64,000 nt of DNA, from NCBI RefSeq assembly GCF_000525855.1, contig NZ_AODE01000004.1:186001-250000 (forward strand), given 5' to 3'. Position 1 is the first letter of the stretch; each line of letters opens with the position of its first letter. Positions 29,612 through 39,490 of the stretch are shown here, piece after piece. The notes under the pieces are model-generated. The model did not search any database. It had not been told where the DNA came from and saw only the letters and a program-made list of their open reading frames with translations. Position numbers and translations under genes: made by a program. The DNA is from Listeria cornellensis FSL F6-0969. GTDB taxonomy: Bacteria > Bacillota > Bacilli > Lactobacillales > Listeriaceae.

Positions 29612-30779
29612 ATGAAAGAGTCCATTTCGAAATTCAAACAGTTTATCACAGAAAATAAATTTGTACTCGCTCTGCTAATTTTCTTATTAGTGGCGCTGGA
29701 CATTTATGTTTTAACGAAGATATCATTTATTTTTGACCCGATTATGGTCATTATAGCCACGATTGCAGCGCCGATTATTTTGGCTGGAATCGCCTACTAT
29801 CTATTTAACCCGCTGATTGATTGGTTGGAAGGAAAGGGCTGGAAACGCGGTTGGTCGATTGCCTTACTGTATGTGATTATCACCGGCGTTATCGTGTTGA
29901 TTTTCAGTTTTATCGTGCCAGCTGTGAAAGATCAAATTGTGAGTTTGGTGAAAACTTTCCCTTCTTACTGGGATAAAGTCGTCGCGAAGTTCAATGAGTT
30001 CTCAGAGTCACCACTTTTCGATCAAGTAAAAGACAAAGTGCAAGGGAATCTGAGTGAGATTACAAAAACAATCTCTGAAAAAGGCGGAAGTGTTGTAAGT
30101 AGCGCGGTCGATAGTATCGGAAACGTCGTTGGAACCGTGACAGAAGTCGTACTCGCAATCGTAACAACGCCTCTAGTCCTGTTTTATCTATTAAAAGATG
30201 GCAAGAAATTACCAGACTACCTATTAAAAATTGTTGCCAGTCAACTCACGCGCACACACACGCCAAGTATTACACGAATCTAACGGTCAAATCAGTTCGT
30301 ATATCCGCGGTCAGATTATTGTTAGTTTTTGTATCGGTATTTTGCTATTCATCGGCTACCTCATTATCGGTTTGCCGTACGCACTGACACTCGCAATCAT
30401 TGCGGCATGTACGAGCATTGTGCCATACTTAGGACCCGTTATCGCGATTACACCAGCGCTTATTATAGCACTCGTGACATCTCCATGGTTACTTTTAAAA
30501 CTGATTATCGTTTGGGTAGTCGTGCAATTATTAGAAGGTAAATTCATTTCCCCGCAAGTTATGGGTAAAACGCTAAAAGTACATCCGATTACGATACTAT
30601 TCGTGATTTTAGTATCCGGAAAACTATTCGGCATACTCGGCGTTATTTTCGCGGTACCAGGCTATGCGGTGCTTAAAGTCATTGTGACACATATGTTCAC
30701 ATGGTTTAAACGCGTATCCGGATTGTACGGTGAACAACCAGAAAGCGATTATTTAGAAGAAGACAAGCCGAGAAAATAA
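29612..30779 (+). CDS. AI-2E family transporter/permease (one frameshift as read)
   Basis: About 388 residues. Start ATG 29612 with AAGGTTGGGAG upstream. Eight or so membrane helices surround a soluble middle ([20 protein letters not shown]), and the C-terminal half has the family signature region [17 protein letters not shown] and [20 protein letters not shown]. The frame breaks at AAAAA 30226-30230; with four A it reads [18 protein letters not shown], which is family-like. Directly downstream of secA2, as in other Listeria, but whether it is a signal transporter or an ion antiporter cannot be told from sequence. Confidence 0.82.
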
Positions 30780-30783
30780 AATC

Positions 30784-30822
30784 CAATGAAATTCTCATAA
30801 AGAACACAAGAGAATTTCATTG
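30784..30822. repeat. Perfect inverted repeat after the AI-2E gene
   Basis: CAATGAAATTCTC and GAGAATTTCATTG form a 13-pair stem with a 13-base loop right after the stop codon. There is no T run, so it may stabilise the 3' end or act as a weak terminator. Confidence 0.6.
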
Positions 30823-30909
30823 AACCCCTGTAATATAGAGAATGTAAACAAGGACAGCAGTTAGTTTCCCCCCTTTTTCTAACTGGGAACCTTGAGAACT
30901 CCTTTTTTT

Positions 30910-30946
30910 GACCAGCCCCCCCCCTTGGCTGGTCATTTTTTTTTTT
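30910..30946 (+). terminator. Terminator with poly-C loop
   Basis: GACCAGCC pairs with GGCTGGTC around a C-rich loop, followed by A and eleven T. The runs of C and T are long enough that their exact lengths are doubtful in this assembly. Confidence 0.7.
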
Positions 30947-30987
30947 GGTACTGTCGGAACAAAGTGACTTACAGTACCAACATAAGG

Positions 30988-31380
30988 ATGAGCAAAGCGT
31001 ATATCACATTCACAACACGCGATGCAGCCTACATGGGCGCGAGAAGTACGATGTATAAAGATTGGCAAAATGTACAAGTAAAAGCGCAAAATCAGACCGC
31101 GGATCGTGTGAAGTATTCCCTGGAAATGTGGACGAAATACGGCATGACGCATACGTTGCAAGGCGTGAAAATCCTAGCAAACGGTGTGGGTGTGGAGTTA
31201 GAAAACCCCAACGCTGGAACAGACATTTACTACACAACAGACGGCAGCGATCCAATGGGTGCAAATGGTGTTGTTTCAAGTACGGCAACGAAATATGAAG
31301 CTGGAACAACACTTGATGCGAACGCAAAACTGACCGTACGTGCTTTCACAACGAACAATTGGGGACCGATAACAAAATAA
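30988..31380 (+). pseudogene. C-terminal fragment with chitobiase/FN3-associated-type domain
   Basis: 130 residues from ATG 30988 (AAGG only two bases before). The C-terminal part, IYYTTDGSDPMGANG to LTVRAFTTNNWGP, is a chitobiase C-terminal or FN3-associated fold as found at the ends of CotH-like and glycosidase proteins. The preceding DRVKYSLEMWTKYGMTHTLQ is unlike a complete N-terminus and there is no signal peptide, so this is probably the tail of a larger surface protein that lost its front. It lies directly behind a terminator. Confidence 0.45.
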
Positions 31381-31450
31381 TAGTCTTGGAAAAGCTTTTT
31401 ATCTCATGTATACTGTGAGGTAAAAGGCTTTTATGGTGGGAGAGTTAAAA

Positions 31451-31705
31451 ATGAGTGCTGGAAAAATTATAATTGGCGTTGTTGGACTGATTTATGTGGT
31501 GATCTTGGTTAATATTATGTATTATATGGTGCAGACGAAGGCCGGGCTGGCATTTCCGGTTTGGATTCAAATTGTGCTTGGTGTTTGTTTCTTGTTTGTC
31601 TCGGTATCTAATTTGAAGGCAAAACACTATATTTTCGGGAGTCTTTTTGCCAGCGCAGTGATTTTGATTGCGGCAAGTGTGATTGTGACTAGCGTGTTCG
31701 GATGA
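31451..31705 (+). CDS. Small three-helix membrane protein
   Basis: 84 residues from ATG 31451 with GGTGGGAGAG upstream. Helices: KIIIGVVGLIYVVILVNIMY, then WIQIVLGVCFLFVSVS and YIFGSLFASAVILIAASVIV. No family recognised. Its stop overlaps the start of the next gene (ATGATGG), so the two are translationally coupled. Confidence 0.6.
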   Translation: MSAGKIIIGVVGLIYVVILVNIMYYMVQTKAGLAFPVWIQIVLGVCFLFVSVSNLKAKHYIFGSLFASAVILIAASVIVTSVFG

Positions 31706-32181
31706 TGGAATGGTATGAAATAGAGCATTGGCGCGCGGTGGACGATAAGTTTTGTGCGCAATATAACTTTCGGCCGTCTTGCTCGATTTTTGCGAAGGCG
31801 ATTGAACCGCGGGATTCGAATGTGGTTTTTAAGGAATATAAGATTGTTGCAAATAGATATACGGGAAATGATGATTTGGAAAAAACGTATTTTGACGGGG
31901 AAAAGTGGACAAAAGATTTGTTTTTACGGTTTTTCGGGGAGGAGATGTATGCGCTGGACTGGTATAATGAAAATTATCGCTTTTTGGTGGATACAGAATA
32001 TCCTCGTGGTGAATATGATGAGTGGTACGTGCCATATTTACCGGACGGTGACTATTATTTCTTTTTGAACATGGATATGAGTTTAGCGTGGTTAGGGCAT
32101 CCGTGGCGGAATACAGTGACAGTTGTTGGCGCTGAGCTGGTGGCGTACATTGAGGAAAATGGTTGTCCGTTTTTAGAATGA
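31702..32181 (+). CDS. DUF2716 domain protein
   Basis: 159 residues, acidic, rich in Trp and Tyr (MMEWYEIEHWRAVDDKFCAQ). The C-terminal YLPDGDYYFFLNMDMSLAWL, then GHPWRNTVTVVGAELV, is the signature of DUF2716 proteins, found in Firmicutes often near toxin-immunity-like genes; the function is unknown. Coupled to the membrane protein upstream and followed by the hairpin at 32219. Confidence 0.75.
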   Translation: MMEWYEIEHWRAVDDKFCAQYNFRPSCSIFAKAIEPRDSNVVFKEYKIVANRYTGNDDLEKTYFDGEKWTKDLFLRFFGEEMYALDWYNENYRFLVDTEYPRGEYDEWYVPYLPDGDYYFFLNMDMSLAWLGHPWRNTVTVVGAELVAYIEENGCPFLE

Positions 32182-32218
32182 AAATAGGATATTGGACAGA
32201 ACTCTGAACAAGACAAAA

Positions 32219-32247
32219 TCGTCTACCCAATTAATATGGGTAGACGA
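32219..32247. terminator. Hairpin terminator between DUF2716 and pyruvate oxidase
   Basis: TCGTCTACCC pairs with GGGTAGACGA, a perfect ten-pair stem with a nine-base loop, followed by AAAATTAT. It can serve the convergent genes on both sides. Confidence 0.65.
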
Positions 32248-32289
32248 AAATTATGCTGGCTCCAGATTTATTAGCTTATACGCCTCGTT

Positions 32290-34024
32290 CTAAAAGAATC
32301 TACGAATGATCGTTTTTAGCGGAGGCATCTTGCTGAAACGGTGGTCTTCTAGGACGGAGCGGATTTCGAATTTTGTGTAGCCGAGCGCTTCGTCCATCAC
32401 GATTTTGCCTGGAAGTGGCGCGGCGTTGCTGTCCACTACCACGTCGATAATTGCTGGAAGTTCGGCTTTGCGAGCGGCTTCGAAGGCGATTTCGAGGTCT
32501 TCGAATTCTTCTACACGGAAGCCAAGTCCACCGCAGCTTTCCGCGAAATCCGCGTAGTTGATGTCGGGAAGGTCAATAGCATAATTTAGCTCGCCAGCGG
32601 ATTGTTGCTCGTATTTGATGAAGGAAAGCTCCTTATTATTCAGCACGACGATAATCATTGGGAGTTTGTAATGCACGGCTGTGACAAAATCTTGCATCAC
32701 CATTGAAAAACCGCCGTCTCCTGCAAGCGCGATGACTTGGCGATTAGGGAAAGCATACTTTGCGGCGATGGCTCCTGGTAGCGCGCAACCCATGGTTCCA
32801 AGCCAAGCGGAAATGAGAAAATCGTTGTGGTGATCGAGTTGCAAATAACGCGTACTCCAAACGGTTGATGTACCGACGTCGATAGAGAAGATAGCGTCTT
32901 TTTCAGCGATTTTTTGAATCTGAGCCATAACGGCTTCGGGAGCAATCGGTGTGCCTGTCTTTTCCTGATCTTCGCGGAGCCATTTCCACCAGTTGGCCAT
33001 GTTTTCCTGAGAGGCTTCGAGAAATTCGCGCTTCGCTATGTAATCTGTCATTTCGATTAGAGCGGTAAGTGCTTCTTTGGCGTCGCCGACAATACCGACT
33101 GTTGCTGGAAAACGATGCCCAATTTTGGATGGATCGATATCGATTTGAATGCATGTCACGTCATGTTGCGGCAAGTAGTCTGTATACGGATAATCATTGC
33201 CAATCATGAGCAATAAATCCGCTTCTTGCATCGCTTCATAGGCTGGTTTCGTGCCGATTTTACCAAGGTTACCAAGAAAATTCGGATGTGTGTCTGGCAT
33301 GACTCCTTTGGCTGGCAGGGAGATGATGACGGGCGTTTTTGTATGCTCGGAAAATTGGACAAGCGCTTCTTTGGCGTGTTTGGTGCCAACGCCTGCTAGG
33401 ATAACCGGATTTTTCGCGGAATTGATAAGGTCTGCTGCGCGAGCGATGGTTTCTGTCGCGATTTCCGGTTTGCTTTGCTGGTAAACTTCGTGTTTTGGCT
33501 TGACGATGTTTTTGATTTCAGTCAGTGGAATGTTGTTTGGAATTGTTAAAACGGCAACTCCTTTTTTTTTCGTAAGCGGTGCGAATGGCTTCGTCTACAA
33601 TATCTGGCAAGGTTTCCGCGCTTTCGATTTGTTTGTTGAAAACGGCGACGTCGGTAAATAAGGTTGGTAAGTCGACTTCTTGGAAATATTTCGTGTTGGC
33701 GACGCTGGTTGGGACTTGGCCAGCTAGAACGAGCATTGGCACATTATCCATTTTGGCGTCATACATACCGTTTAGCATGTGAATCGCGCCGGGGCCACCA
33801 ATTGACAGGGCCACTCCGATTTTTCCAGTAAGTTTGCTGTAAGAGGAAGCGGCGAGTGTGGCGACTTCTTCATGACGGACGTGGATGAACTGAATGGACT
33901 CTTGCTCGGCACGGAGCGCATCGACAATCGTATCAATCGAGTCACCCGGAATCCCATAGACATGGTCGATATCCCAGTTTTTTAGCGTGTTCACGAGAGC
34001 TGTACTTGCTTTGATTTTTGACAT
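32290..34024 (-). CDS. Pyruvate oxidase, ThDP-dependent (one frameshift as read)
   Basis: About 577 residues from ATG 34024 (GGAGG upstream), MSKIKASTALVNTLKNWDID. N-terminal pyrimidine-binding domain with catalytic Glu in HVRHEEVATLAASSY near 55; central FAD-type domain (NPVILAGVGTKHAKEAL); C-terminal ThDP domain with GDGGFSMVMQDFVTAVHYKL and NNKELSFIKYEQ. The frame breaks at nine T (33562-33570); eight gives AYEKKGVAVLTIPNN. The pattern fits pyruvate oxidase (pyruvate to acetyl phosphate, CO2 and H2O2) better than acetolactate synthase. A sigma-B-like promoter sits 40 bases upstream. Confidence 0.87.
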
Positions 34025-34065
34025 GTGTTCGTCCTCCTTCGTAGTGATTGGTCTTATAGTGTTGT

Positions 34066-34090
34066 CTACCCTACTTGCGTGGAGGAAAAC
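34066..34090 (-). promoter_or_regulatory. Sigma-B-like promoter of the pyruvate oxidase gene
   Basis: On the minus strand GTTTTC, 13 bases, GGGTAG, matching the general-stress consensus GTTTWW-N13-15-GGGWAW closely. It is 42 bases before the start codon. Confidence 0.6.
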
Positions 34091-34171
34091 TTTTTTACTA
34101 TTGAAGAAATTTGGAAAAATGGGTATGATGGAGGTTAGAATATTGCGAAATGGATCACAGGAGGAATTGAT

Positions 34172-34580
34172 ATGGAACGTTATGTAGCGATGAGCACCAC
34201 GCAAAAGAAAGGTGTAATACTAACAGATTTGGCGAAGTTGGAGCAGGAGCTGGGGATTCGTTTTGGCCCGGAGTATCGAGAACTGGTGCAATTGTTGAAC
34301 GCACCAGAGTTTGGTGAATGGCTGTTCTATCCTGTGAAAGATATGAGGAATTTGAAAAAAAACATTTGATGATGTGGCAAGGAATACGAAATTAGCGCGT
34401 GAAAATGGACTATCGGATGCATTTATTGCAATTGCGGAAGATGGGACAGGTGATTTGCTGTGTTTACGAATAGGCGATTCAGCGGAACTACTGAGAGAAG
34501 TATATGTGTGGCTTCATGAGACTTGTGAGTGTGAGCAGATATATCGCGATTTAGGCGAGATGATTAGAATGCAAGAATGA
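34172..34580 (+). CDS. SMI1/KNR4-family protein (one frameshift as read)
   Basis: About 135 residues when repaired. Start MERYVAMSTTQKKGVILTDL with AGGAGGAATT upstream. The sequence LAKLEQELGIRFGPEYRELV, then FIAIAEDGTGDLLCLRIGD, is the SMI1/KNR4 (SUKH) fold, common in immunity proteins that neutralise polymorphic toxins. The eight-A run at 34355-34362 breaks it; seven gives NLKKTFDDVARNTKLA. The HEAT-repeat gene follows 12 bases later. No toxin gene is seen nearby, so an immunity role is only a possibility. Confidence 0.65.
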
Positions 34581-34592
34581 GGAGGGTGAAAA

Positions 34593-35657
34593 ATGAAACA
34601 CTGGTATGGTTGGGAAAAAATGAATAGTGAGGTTGAGAATTTCAAGCTTTGGCGCTTAAATACCATAAAGAAATTTACGCATGAGCTTCTCGAGCTTCCG
34701 CCATATTTTGAGCAAAAGCCGTGTTTAACGACGCAGTTTTTGTATTGGACGAAGGAGCGGAAGGCTTATGATTTGGAGATACGCTTTATTGGTGTAAGCA
34801 GTATGAAATTGGATATGTTTGGTGAGGGATACGCTGGGGATATTCGTATTCAGCCAGAGTCGATTGAGGATATTCAGTTTTATGTGGAGGATTATGAAGA
34901 TGGTTCGATTTCGTTCTATTGTGAGGCGATTGAATATTTAGGGATGCAGGAGAATATCGAGGAGAACTTTAAGCATGTGTTGCGTGAATGGAATAGGCTT
35001 GCCGGAATGTTGGAGCCTGCGCATGCGGAATTAGATGAAACGCTTGAAATTTTGGTAGATTTCATCGATCGTCCAGTTGTCGCTAATATTTTACTTGAAG
35101 GCGTGACGCATGAAAATTCGGATATTCGGGATAGCGCGTATGAGTATTTATGGTATTTGGATGATCCGCGAGCGTTTGATATTGCGTGTGCTGGTCTGAA
35201 AAATGAGGATGTTTTGCGGCGGATTAATTGTTTGGAATATTTGGGACGGTGGGGCAACACGACGATTATTCCACAAATTCTTGATATGTTAGAAAATGAT
35301 GAAGACCCGCTAGTTCGTTGCTATGCCGCGGAAGTGATTGGCTATAATGAGGATGAGAAAATGATTCCTATTTTGCAGCGTTTATTGCAGGCGGAACAAG
35401 ATGATGTCGCGCGAATTGGGATACTTTACGCTTTGGAGCTTTCAGGGCACCCAGAATTGGAGCGAATTTTTGATAGCTTGAAAAATGAGTACTATATCGT
35501 CAGGATTCGTGCCGTGCTATATTTGACGGGAATCGCGTGGAATAATCCAGCCGTATTTGATTCTATCGTGACAATTTTGCAGGAATATCGGGAATTGGAA
35601 GAAACAGTTGCCGCTCGTGAGGCGTTCGATCATGCATTGGAGGAATTAGTTGGGTAA
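34593..35657 (+). CDS. HEAT-repeat protein
   Basis: 354 residues, acidic, from ATG with GAGGAGGGTG upstream. The N-terminal 150 residues form an unassigned domain (FKLWRLNTIKKFTHELLELP). From about 165 onward there are helical repeats, NSDIRDSAYEYLWYLDDPRA, DVLRRINCLEYLGRWGN and DPLVRCYAAEVIGYNEDEK, of HEAT/PBS-lyase type, which usually mediate protein-protein contact. In one operon with the SMI1-like gene. No enzymatic motif seen. Confidence 0.75.
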   Translation: MKHWYGWEKMNSEVENFKLWRLNTIKKFTHELLELPPYFEQKPCLTTQFLYWTKERKAYDLEIRFIGVSSMKLDMFGEGYAGDIRIQPESIEDIQFYVEDYEDGSISFYCEAIEYLGMQENIEENFKHVLREWNRLAGMLEPAHAELDETLEILVDFIDRPVVANILLEGVTHENSDIRDSAYEYLWYLDDPRAFDIACAGLKNEDVLRRINCLEYLGRWGNTTIIPQILDMLENDEDPLVRCYAAEVIGYNEDEKMIPILQRLLQAEQDDVARIGILYALELSGHPELERIFDSLKNEYYIVRIRAVLYLTGIAWNNPAVFDSIVTILQEYRELEETVAAREAFDHALEELVG

Positions 35658-35727
35658 TTTTCTCCCGACGAAGGTTGAAGTAGTCCGAAAATTATGCTAA
35701 AATCGTGTATAGGAACGGAGGAGTTTG

Positions 35728-37116
35728 ATGAAAAACAACAATTCATTTTTCAGAAAAAAGAAATTTCATTTAGAAACGGGTGGAGAACACCACTTGAACA
35801 AGACGCTCGGTGCATTTGATTTAACGATGCTAGGCGTTGGGGCAGTAGTTGGGGCAGGTATTTTTATTTTGCCAGGACAAATTGCGTCAATCACTGCAGG
35901 GCCAGGAATTATTATTTCATTTATTATTGCAGGATTGGCTTGTTGTTTGGCGGCACTTTGTTATTCAGAATTTGCCTCTAAATTGCCGATTGCGGGTAGT
36001 GCGTATACATATAGTTACCATGTGTTCGGCGAAGGAATTGCATGGATACTAGGATGGTCGTTATTACTTGAGTACGGGCTCGCAGTTGCAGCAGTTGCAA
36101 GTGGTTGGGCGGCTTATGTGAAAAGTTTGCTGGCTGGATTTAGTCTTCATATTCCAACAGCGATATCTGGTTCTTACAATCCGGATCAAGGTACTTATTT
36201 TGACCTGTTGGCATTCATTATTATTATTGTGATAGGTATTTTACTGAGTCTAGGAATTAAAGAATCTACGCGTGTCAATAATATCATGGTACTTATCAAG
36301 GTTGCCGTTGTTGTCTTATTTATTGTTGTTGGTGTTTTCTATGTAAAACCAGACAATTGGACACCGTTCTTGCCGTTTGGATTTAGTGGTGTTATCACAG
36401 GAGCATCGATGGTATTCTTCGCTTATATCGGTTTTGATGCTGTTTCGACAGCATCAGAAGAAGTGAAAAATCCACAACGCAATATGCCAATCGGGATTAT
36501 TGCTTCCCTCGCGATTTGTACGTTATTGTACATCTTGTTGTCCGGCGTTTTGACAGGGATCGTCCCTTATGCTGATTTAGAAGGGGTTAGTGCTCCTGTA
36601 GCCTTTGCACTTCAAGCTATCGGGCAAAATTGGTTCGCAGGTCTCTTGTCACTTGGCGCGATTGTCGGGATGACAACCGTTATCCTTGTTATGTCTTATG
36701 GTGGAACACGTTTGTTGTTCGCAATGGGGCGTGACGGATTGTTGCCAGAAAGTTTTTCTAAGTTAGGAAAACGTAATACACCAGTCCGTAACACACTTAT
36801 TTTTGCGATTGCAATGGGGCTTGTGTCCGGTGTAGTGCCACTAGCGCAACTAGCTGAACTGATTAACATCGGAACATTGTTCGCATTCTCGATGGTTTCA
36901 CTCGGAATTTTCTTCTTGCGTAAAAACAAAGATTTACCGACAGAAGGCTTCAAAACACCGTTATATCCAGTTGTACCAGCATTATCATTCCTATTATGTG
37001 TTTACTTGATCTTAAATCTTTCCGTGATTACTTGGATTTCATTTGCTATCTGGTTCGTGGTTGGATTGGCTGTGTACTTCGTTTATGGAAAAAGACATTC
37101 TAATTTGAACGTATAA
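35728..37116 (+). CDS. APC-family amino acid permease (YfnA/cationic amino acid transporter type)
   Basis: 462 residues and about 12 membrane helices. Starts MKNNNSFFRKKKFHLETGGE with GGAGGAG upstream. The family signature GVGAVVGAGIFILPGQIA (helix 1) and FFAYIGFDAVSTASEEVKNP (helix 6 and loop) are clear, as is GGTRLLFAMGRDGLLPESF. It resembles Bacillus YfnA. Single-gene unit with its own terminator. Substrate is not determined by sequence. Confidence 0.88.
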   Translation: MKNNNSFFRKKKFHLETGGEHHLNKTLGAFDLTMLGVGAVVGAGIFILPGQIASITAGPGIIISFIIAGLACCLAALCYSEFASKLPIAGSAYTYSYHVFGEGIAWILGWSLLLEYGLAVAAVASGWAAYVKSLLAGFSLHIPTAISGSYNPDQGTYFDLLAFIIIIVIGILLSLGIKESTRVNNIMVLIKVAVVVLFIVVGVFYVKPDNWTPFLPFGFSGVITGASMVFFAYIGFDAVSTASEEVKNPQRNMPIGIIASLAICTLLYILLSGVLTGIVPYADLEGVSAPVAFALQAIGQNWFAGLLSLGAIVGMTTVILVMSYGGTRLLFAMGRDGLLPESFSKLGKRNTPVRNTLIFAIAMGLVSGVVPLAQLAELINIGTLFAFSMVSLGIFFLRKNKDLPTEGFKTPLYPVVPALSFLLCVYLILNLSVITWISFAIWFVVGLAVYFVYGKRHSNLNV

Positions 37117-37125
37117 TGTAAAACG

Positions 37126-37157
37126 GAGAATCCTTGAAAGATAGGGTTCTCTTTTTT
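37126..37157 (+). terminator. Terminator of the amino acid permease gene
   Basis: GAGAATCC pairs with GGGTTCTC and is followed by six T, 10 bases after the stop. Confidence 0.75.
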
Positions 37158-37237
37158 CATGCTCTCATTGACAAATATAATAAAAAATGTTTTAATTAAA
37201 CCGTTAGTTCAATTATTTGTCAGGAGGTCATTTATTC

Positions 37238-37876
37238 ATGGGGCGAAGAAAAAAGGAACCAAAAAGGGTACATCGAGAAAATATTGCTTCCGCAGCTTCC
37301 ATACTTTTTATGGAAAATGGTATCTCTGCAACTTCTATGGATGATATTGCAAAGGCGGCTGGATATAGTAAGGCAACATTATACGTATACTTTGAAAATA
37401 AGGAAGAAATCATTAGCATTTTGGTATTGGAAAGTATGCAGAAGCTTTATAAGTATATAGCTTCCTCATTAGAGCAGCATGACACGGCAAGGGCAAGGTA
37501 TGATTTAATTTGTCAGGGGTTAGTGCAATATCAAGAAGAATTTCCTTTTTATTTCAAAATGGTATTAGATAAAATAAATATTGATTTTGAAAGTCGCGAT
37601 TATTTGCCGGAAGAGAAAGAAACATATCAAGTTGGAGAAGATATTAACGATAAGATAAAAGATTTTTTAATAGCTGGTATGGAGAAGGGTGAATTACGAC
37701 ATGATTTGGATATTTTATCAGTTATATTTACTTTTTGGGGGATGCTATCTGGTTTTATTCAGCTCAGCTCAAATAAAGAAGCGTATATAGAGAGCGCTAT
37801 GAACTTGTCTAAAAAGAAATTTTTGGAAAACGGCTTTCATATGCTGTATCTCTCCATCGCAAATACAGAAATATGA
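37238..37876 (+). CDS. TetR-family regulator
   Basis: 212 residues from ATG 37238 with AGGAGGT upstream (MGRRKKEPKRVHRENIASAA). N-terminal helix-turn-helix MDDIAKAAGYSKATLYVYFE near residue 40 is textbook TetR; the ligand domain follows, with no recognisable subfamily. It is followed 77 bases on by an FMN-binding-domain gene that it may control. Confidence 0.85.
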   Translation: MGRRKKEPKRVHRENIASAASILFMENGISATSMDDIAKAAGYSKATLYVYFENKEEIISILVLESMQKLYKYIASSLEQHDTARARYDLICQGLVQYQEEFPFYFKMVLDKINIDFESRDYLPEEKETYQVGEDINDKIKDFLIAGMEKGELRHDLDILSVIFTFWGMLSGFIQLSSNKEAYIESAMNLSKKKFLENGFHMLYLSIANTEI

Positions 37877-37953
37877 AATTATAGGTCTATTATCTCTGGG
37901 AATACAATCGAAATAACAAAAATTTTCTTTAGAGAAGAGGGGACGTGCTGAAA

Positions 37954-38358
37954 ATGAAATCACTTAGAAAAAGAAGAATCCTTTCTATTCTTGTTTTGGT
38001 TATCCTTGTTAGTCTAGTTTGTTTAGCCGTGTATTTAAAAAATGTAGCAGATTATAAACAGGCGGTTCAAGAAATTTCTGTTGGCGACATGAAGATATCA
38101 GATATTGCTGATGGCGTTTATTCTGGAGAATGTAATGTGAATTATATACAAGCTAAAGTTAAAGTGACCATAAAAAACAAAGAAATAGTGAATATTGATA
38201 TTTTAGAGCATAAAAATGAGCGTGGTAAACCTGGAGAAGCGGTTATTAATGAAATAGTGGATGAACAAAAATTAGACGTGGACACGATATCAGGCGCGAC
38301 AAATTCAAGTAAAGTTATTAAAAAAGCGGTTGAAAATGCAGTAGAAAAAGGCATGTAG
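37954..38358 (+). CDS. Membrane-anchored FMN-binding-domain protein
   Basis: About 134 residues from ATG 37954 (GAGGGG 11 bases upstream; the GTG at 37945 is too close). A single N-terminal membrane helix (ILSILVLVILVSLVCLAVYL) is followed by an extracytoplasmic FMN-bind domain with DGVYSGECNVNYIQAKVKVT and a C-terminal SGATNSSKVIKKAVENA. The Ser/Thr of SGAT is the flavin attachment site in this family, the kind of protein modified by ApbE in extracellular electron transfer. Paired with TetR upstream. Confidence 0.78.
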   Translation: MKSLRKRRILSILVLVILVSLVCLAVYLKNVADYKQAVQEISVGDMKISDIADGVYSGECNVNYIQAKVKVTIKNKEIVNIDILEHKNERGKPGEAVINEIVDEQKLDVDTISGATNSSKVIKKAVENAVEKGM

Positions 38359-38501
38359 ATTGATATAATCAGATGTTTTTTGTATCATTTCTCTTCTTTA
38401 CAGTGCGTTCAGGATCAAAATCCGTACGTTTAGGACAAATTTGGTTTCTCGGGTCATTTGTATGGTACGCTAAGTGTAAAAAGATAAGGGAGTTTCACGT
38501 C

Positions 38502-38693
38502 ATGAGGAGAATTATTGCGGCGGGCCTGGTTTTGGTAGCGTTGATTTTGATTGGGGTTGCGTGTTACAGTTATTCAAAAAAGGAAGAGATTATCGATCGG
38601 GGACATCATATGCGAAAGGATTTTTATCGGACATTGTATGATGAAAGATGGTTTGAGCGGTTTCCGATACAACGATTACATAGGGGAGAATAA
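38502..38693 (+). CDS. Small single-helix membrane protein
   Basis: 63 residues, MRRIIAAGLVLVALILIGVA, with AAGGGAG upstream; one N-terminal helix then a basic tail (DRGHHMRKDFYRTLYDERWF). The stop is followed immediately by the next ATG (TAATATG). Unknown family; probably one unit with the next gene. Confidence 0.5.
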   Translation: MRRIIAAGLVLVALILIGVACYSYSKKEEIIDRGHHMRKDFYRTLYDERWFERFPIQRLHRGE

Positions 38694-38694
38694 T

Positions 38695-39182
38695 ATGTTT
38701 TTTCATTTAGTGAAGAGAAAAGGGTTCATATTCGATCGGTATATGCGCGTTTATACGGATAGTGGAAGATTGTATTTTATTCAAGTTGGCGGGGATTTCT
38801 ACAATAAGAAAGCTTTTCATGCGAGTATGGCAGGTAATGTTATTGGAATGGTGTTGTTTTATGCTCCTTATTATTTTGCTAAGAAAAGGCAAGGAAAGAG
38901 GGAACAAGAATGTGACGAACTTGCTAATAAAAAAAGCTTTTCTACCGCTAGTACAAAAATCTGCAAATTTTAAATTAGAGTTAAGGAAAATAACAAAAGT
39001 AGAACTGGAATCTAAACGTTTTTGGGGGCAAATTTTTCTCTAATCATAGTGAAGGTATGCGTATAGAAATGTCTTGTGGTAAGAATTATCGAATGGATAT
39101 TCCGTTTGGAGAAAGTGTAGATAATATCATTTTTCAGTTGGAAAGTGCAGGTGTAAAAATAAAAAATCAGATATTGGAGTAA
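38695..39182 (+). CDS. Hypothetical protein, possibly PH-like (two frameshifts as read)
   Basis: Starts MFFHLVKRKGFIFDRYMRVY. As read it stops at 38973. Removing one A from seven (38929-38935) and one T from five (39033-39037) gives a continuous protein of about 161 residues ending KIKNQILE at 39182. It then carries RLYFIQVGGDFYNKKAFHAS, a membrane helix (GMVLFYAPYYFAK) and FKLELRKITKVELES with a beta-rich C-terminus, reminiscent of small bacterial PH-like proteins that respond to membrane state. The family is a guess. Confidence 0.5.
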
Positions 39183-39189
39183 TTTATGA

Positions 39190-39438
39190 ATGGTTATTTT
39201 GAAATTAATTTTTTATCTTGTTTGCGCGTTTACACTGGCGGGATTGGCGGACTTCCGGTTCGGCTACGCAATATTGCTACGCTTAACTTCTTACATGGTC
39301 GAGGAAACTACCCTCTCCCTGTTTCCAGTCATCACATACACCAGTATGCGCAGCTCTCCGGCTTCCATCAAATTCCCTGAATACAAACGCTTTCGCTCGA
39401 TTTGTGTAAAGCATTATTTTCGTCTTACCTCAAAATAA
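39190..39438 (+). CDS. Hypothetical short membrane-type ORF
   Basis: 82 residues from ATG 39190, ten bases behind GGAG (ATG 39186 in another frame is nearer). Begins MVILKLIFYLVCAFTLAGLA. Hydrophobic start then mixed sequence; no family recognised. Could be a continuation of the preceding small-protein operon or spurious. A weak hairpin (AGCGA with TCGCT, then TTTTTT) follows at 39451-39493. Confidence 0.3.
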   Translation: MVILKLIFYLVCAFTLAGLADFRFGYAILLRLTSYMVEETTLSLFPVITYTSMRSSPASIKFPEYKRFRSICVKHYFRLTSK

Positions 39439-39490
39439 AGGGGCAGCGATTTTATCTTGTTTGGAGTTATGTCCTAGACTCATCGCTTTT

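Noticed and set aside
32290-34024. Acetolactate synthase as the identity of the ThDP enzyme
   Set aside because: Overall pattern and single-gene context without a small subunit fit pyruvate oxidase better.
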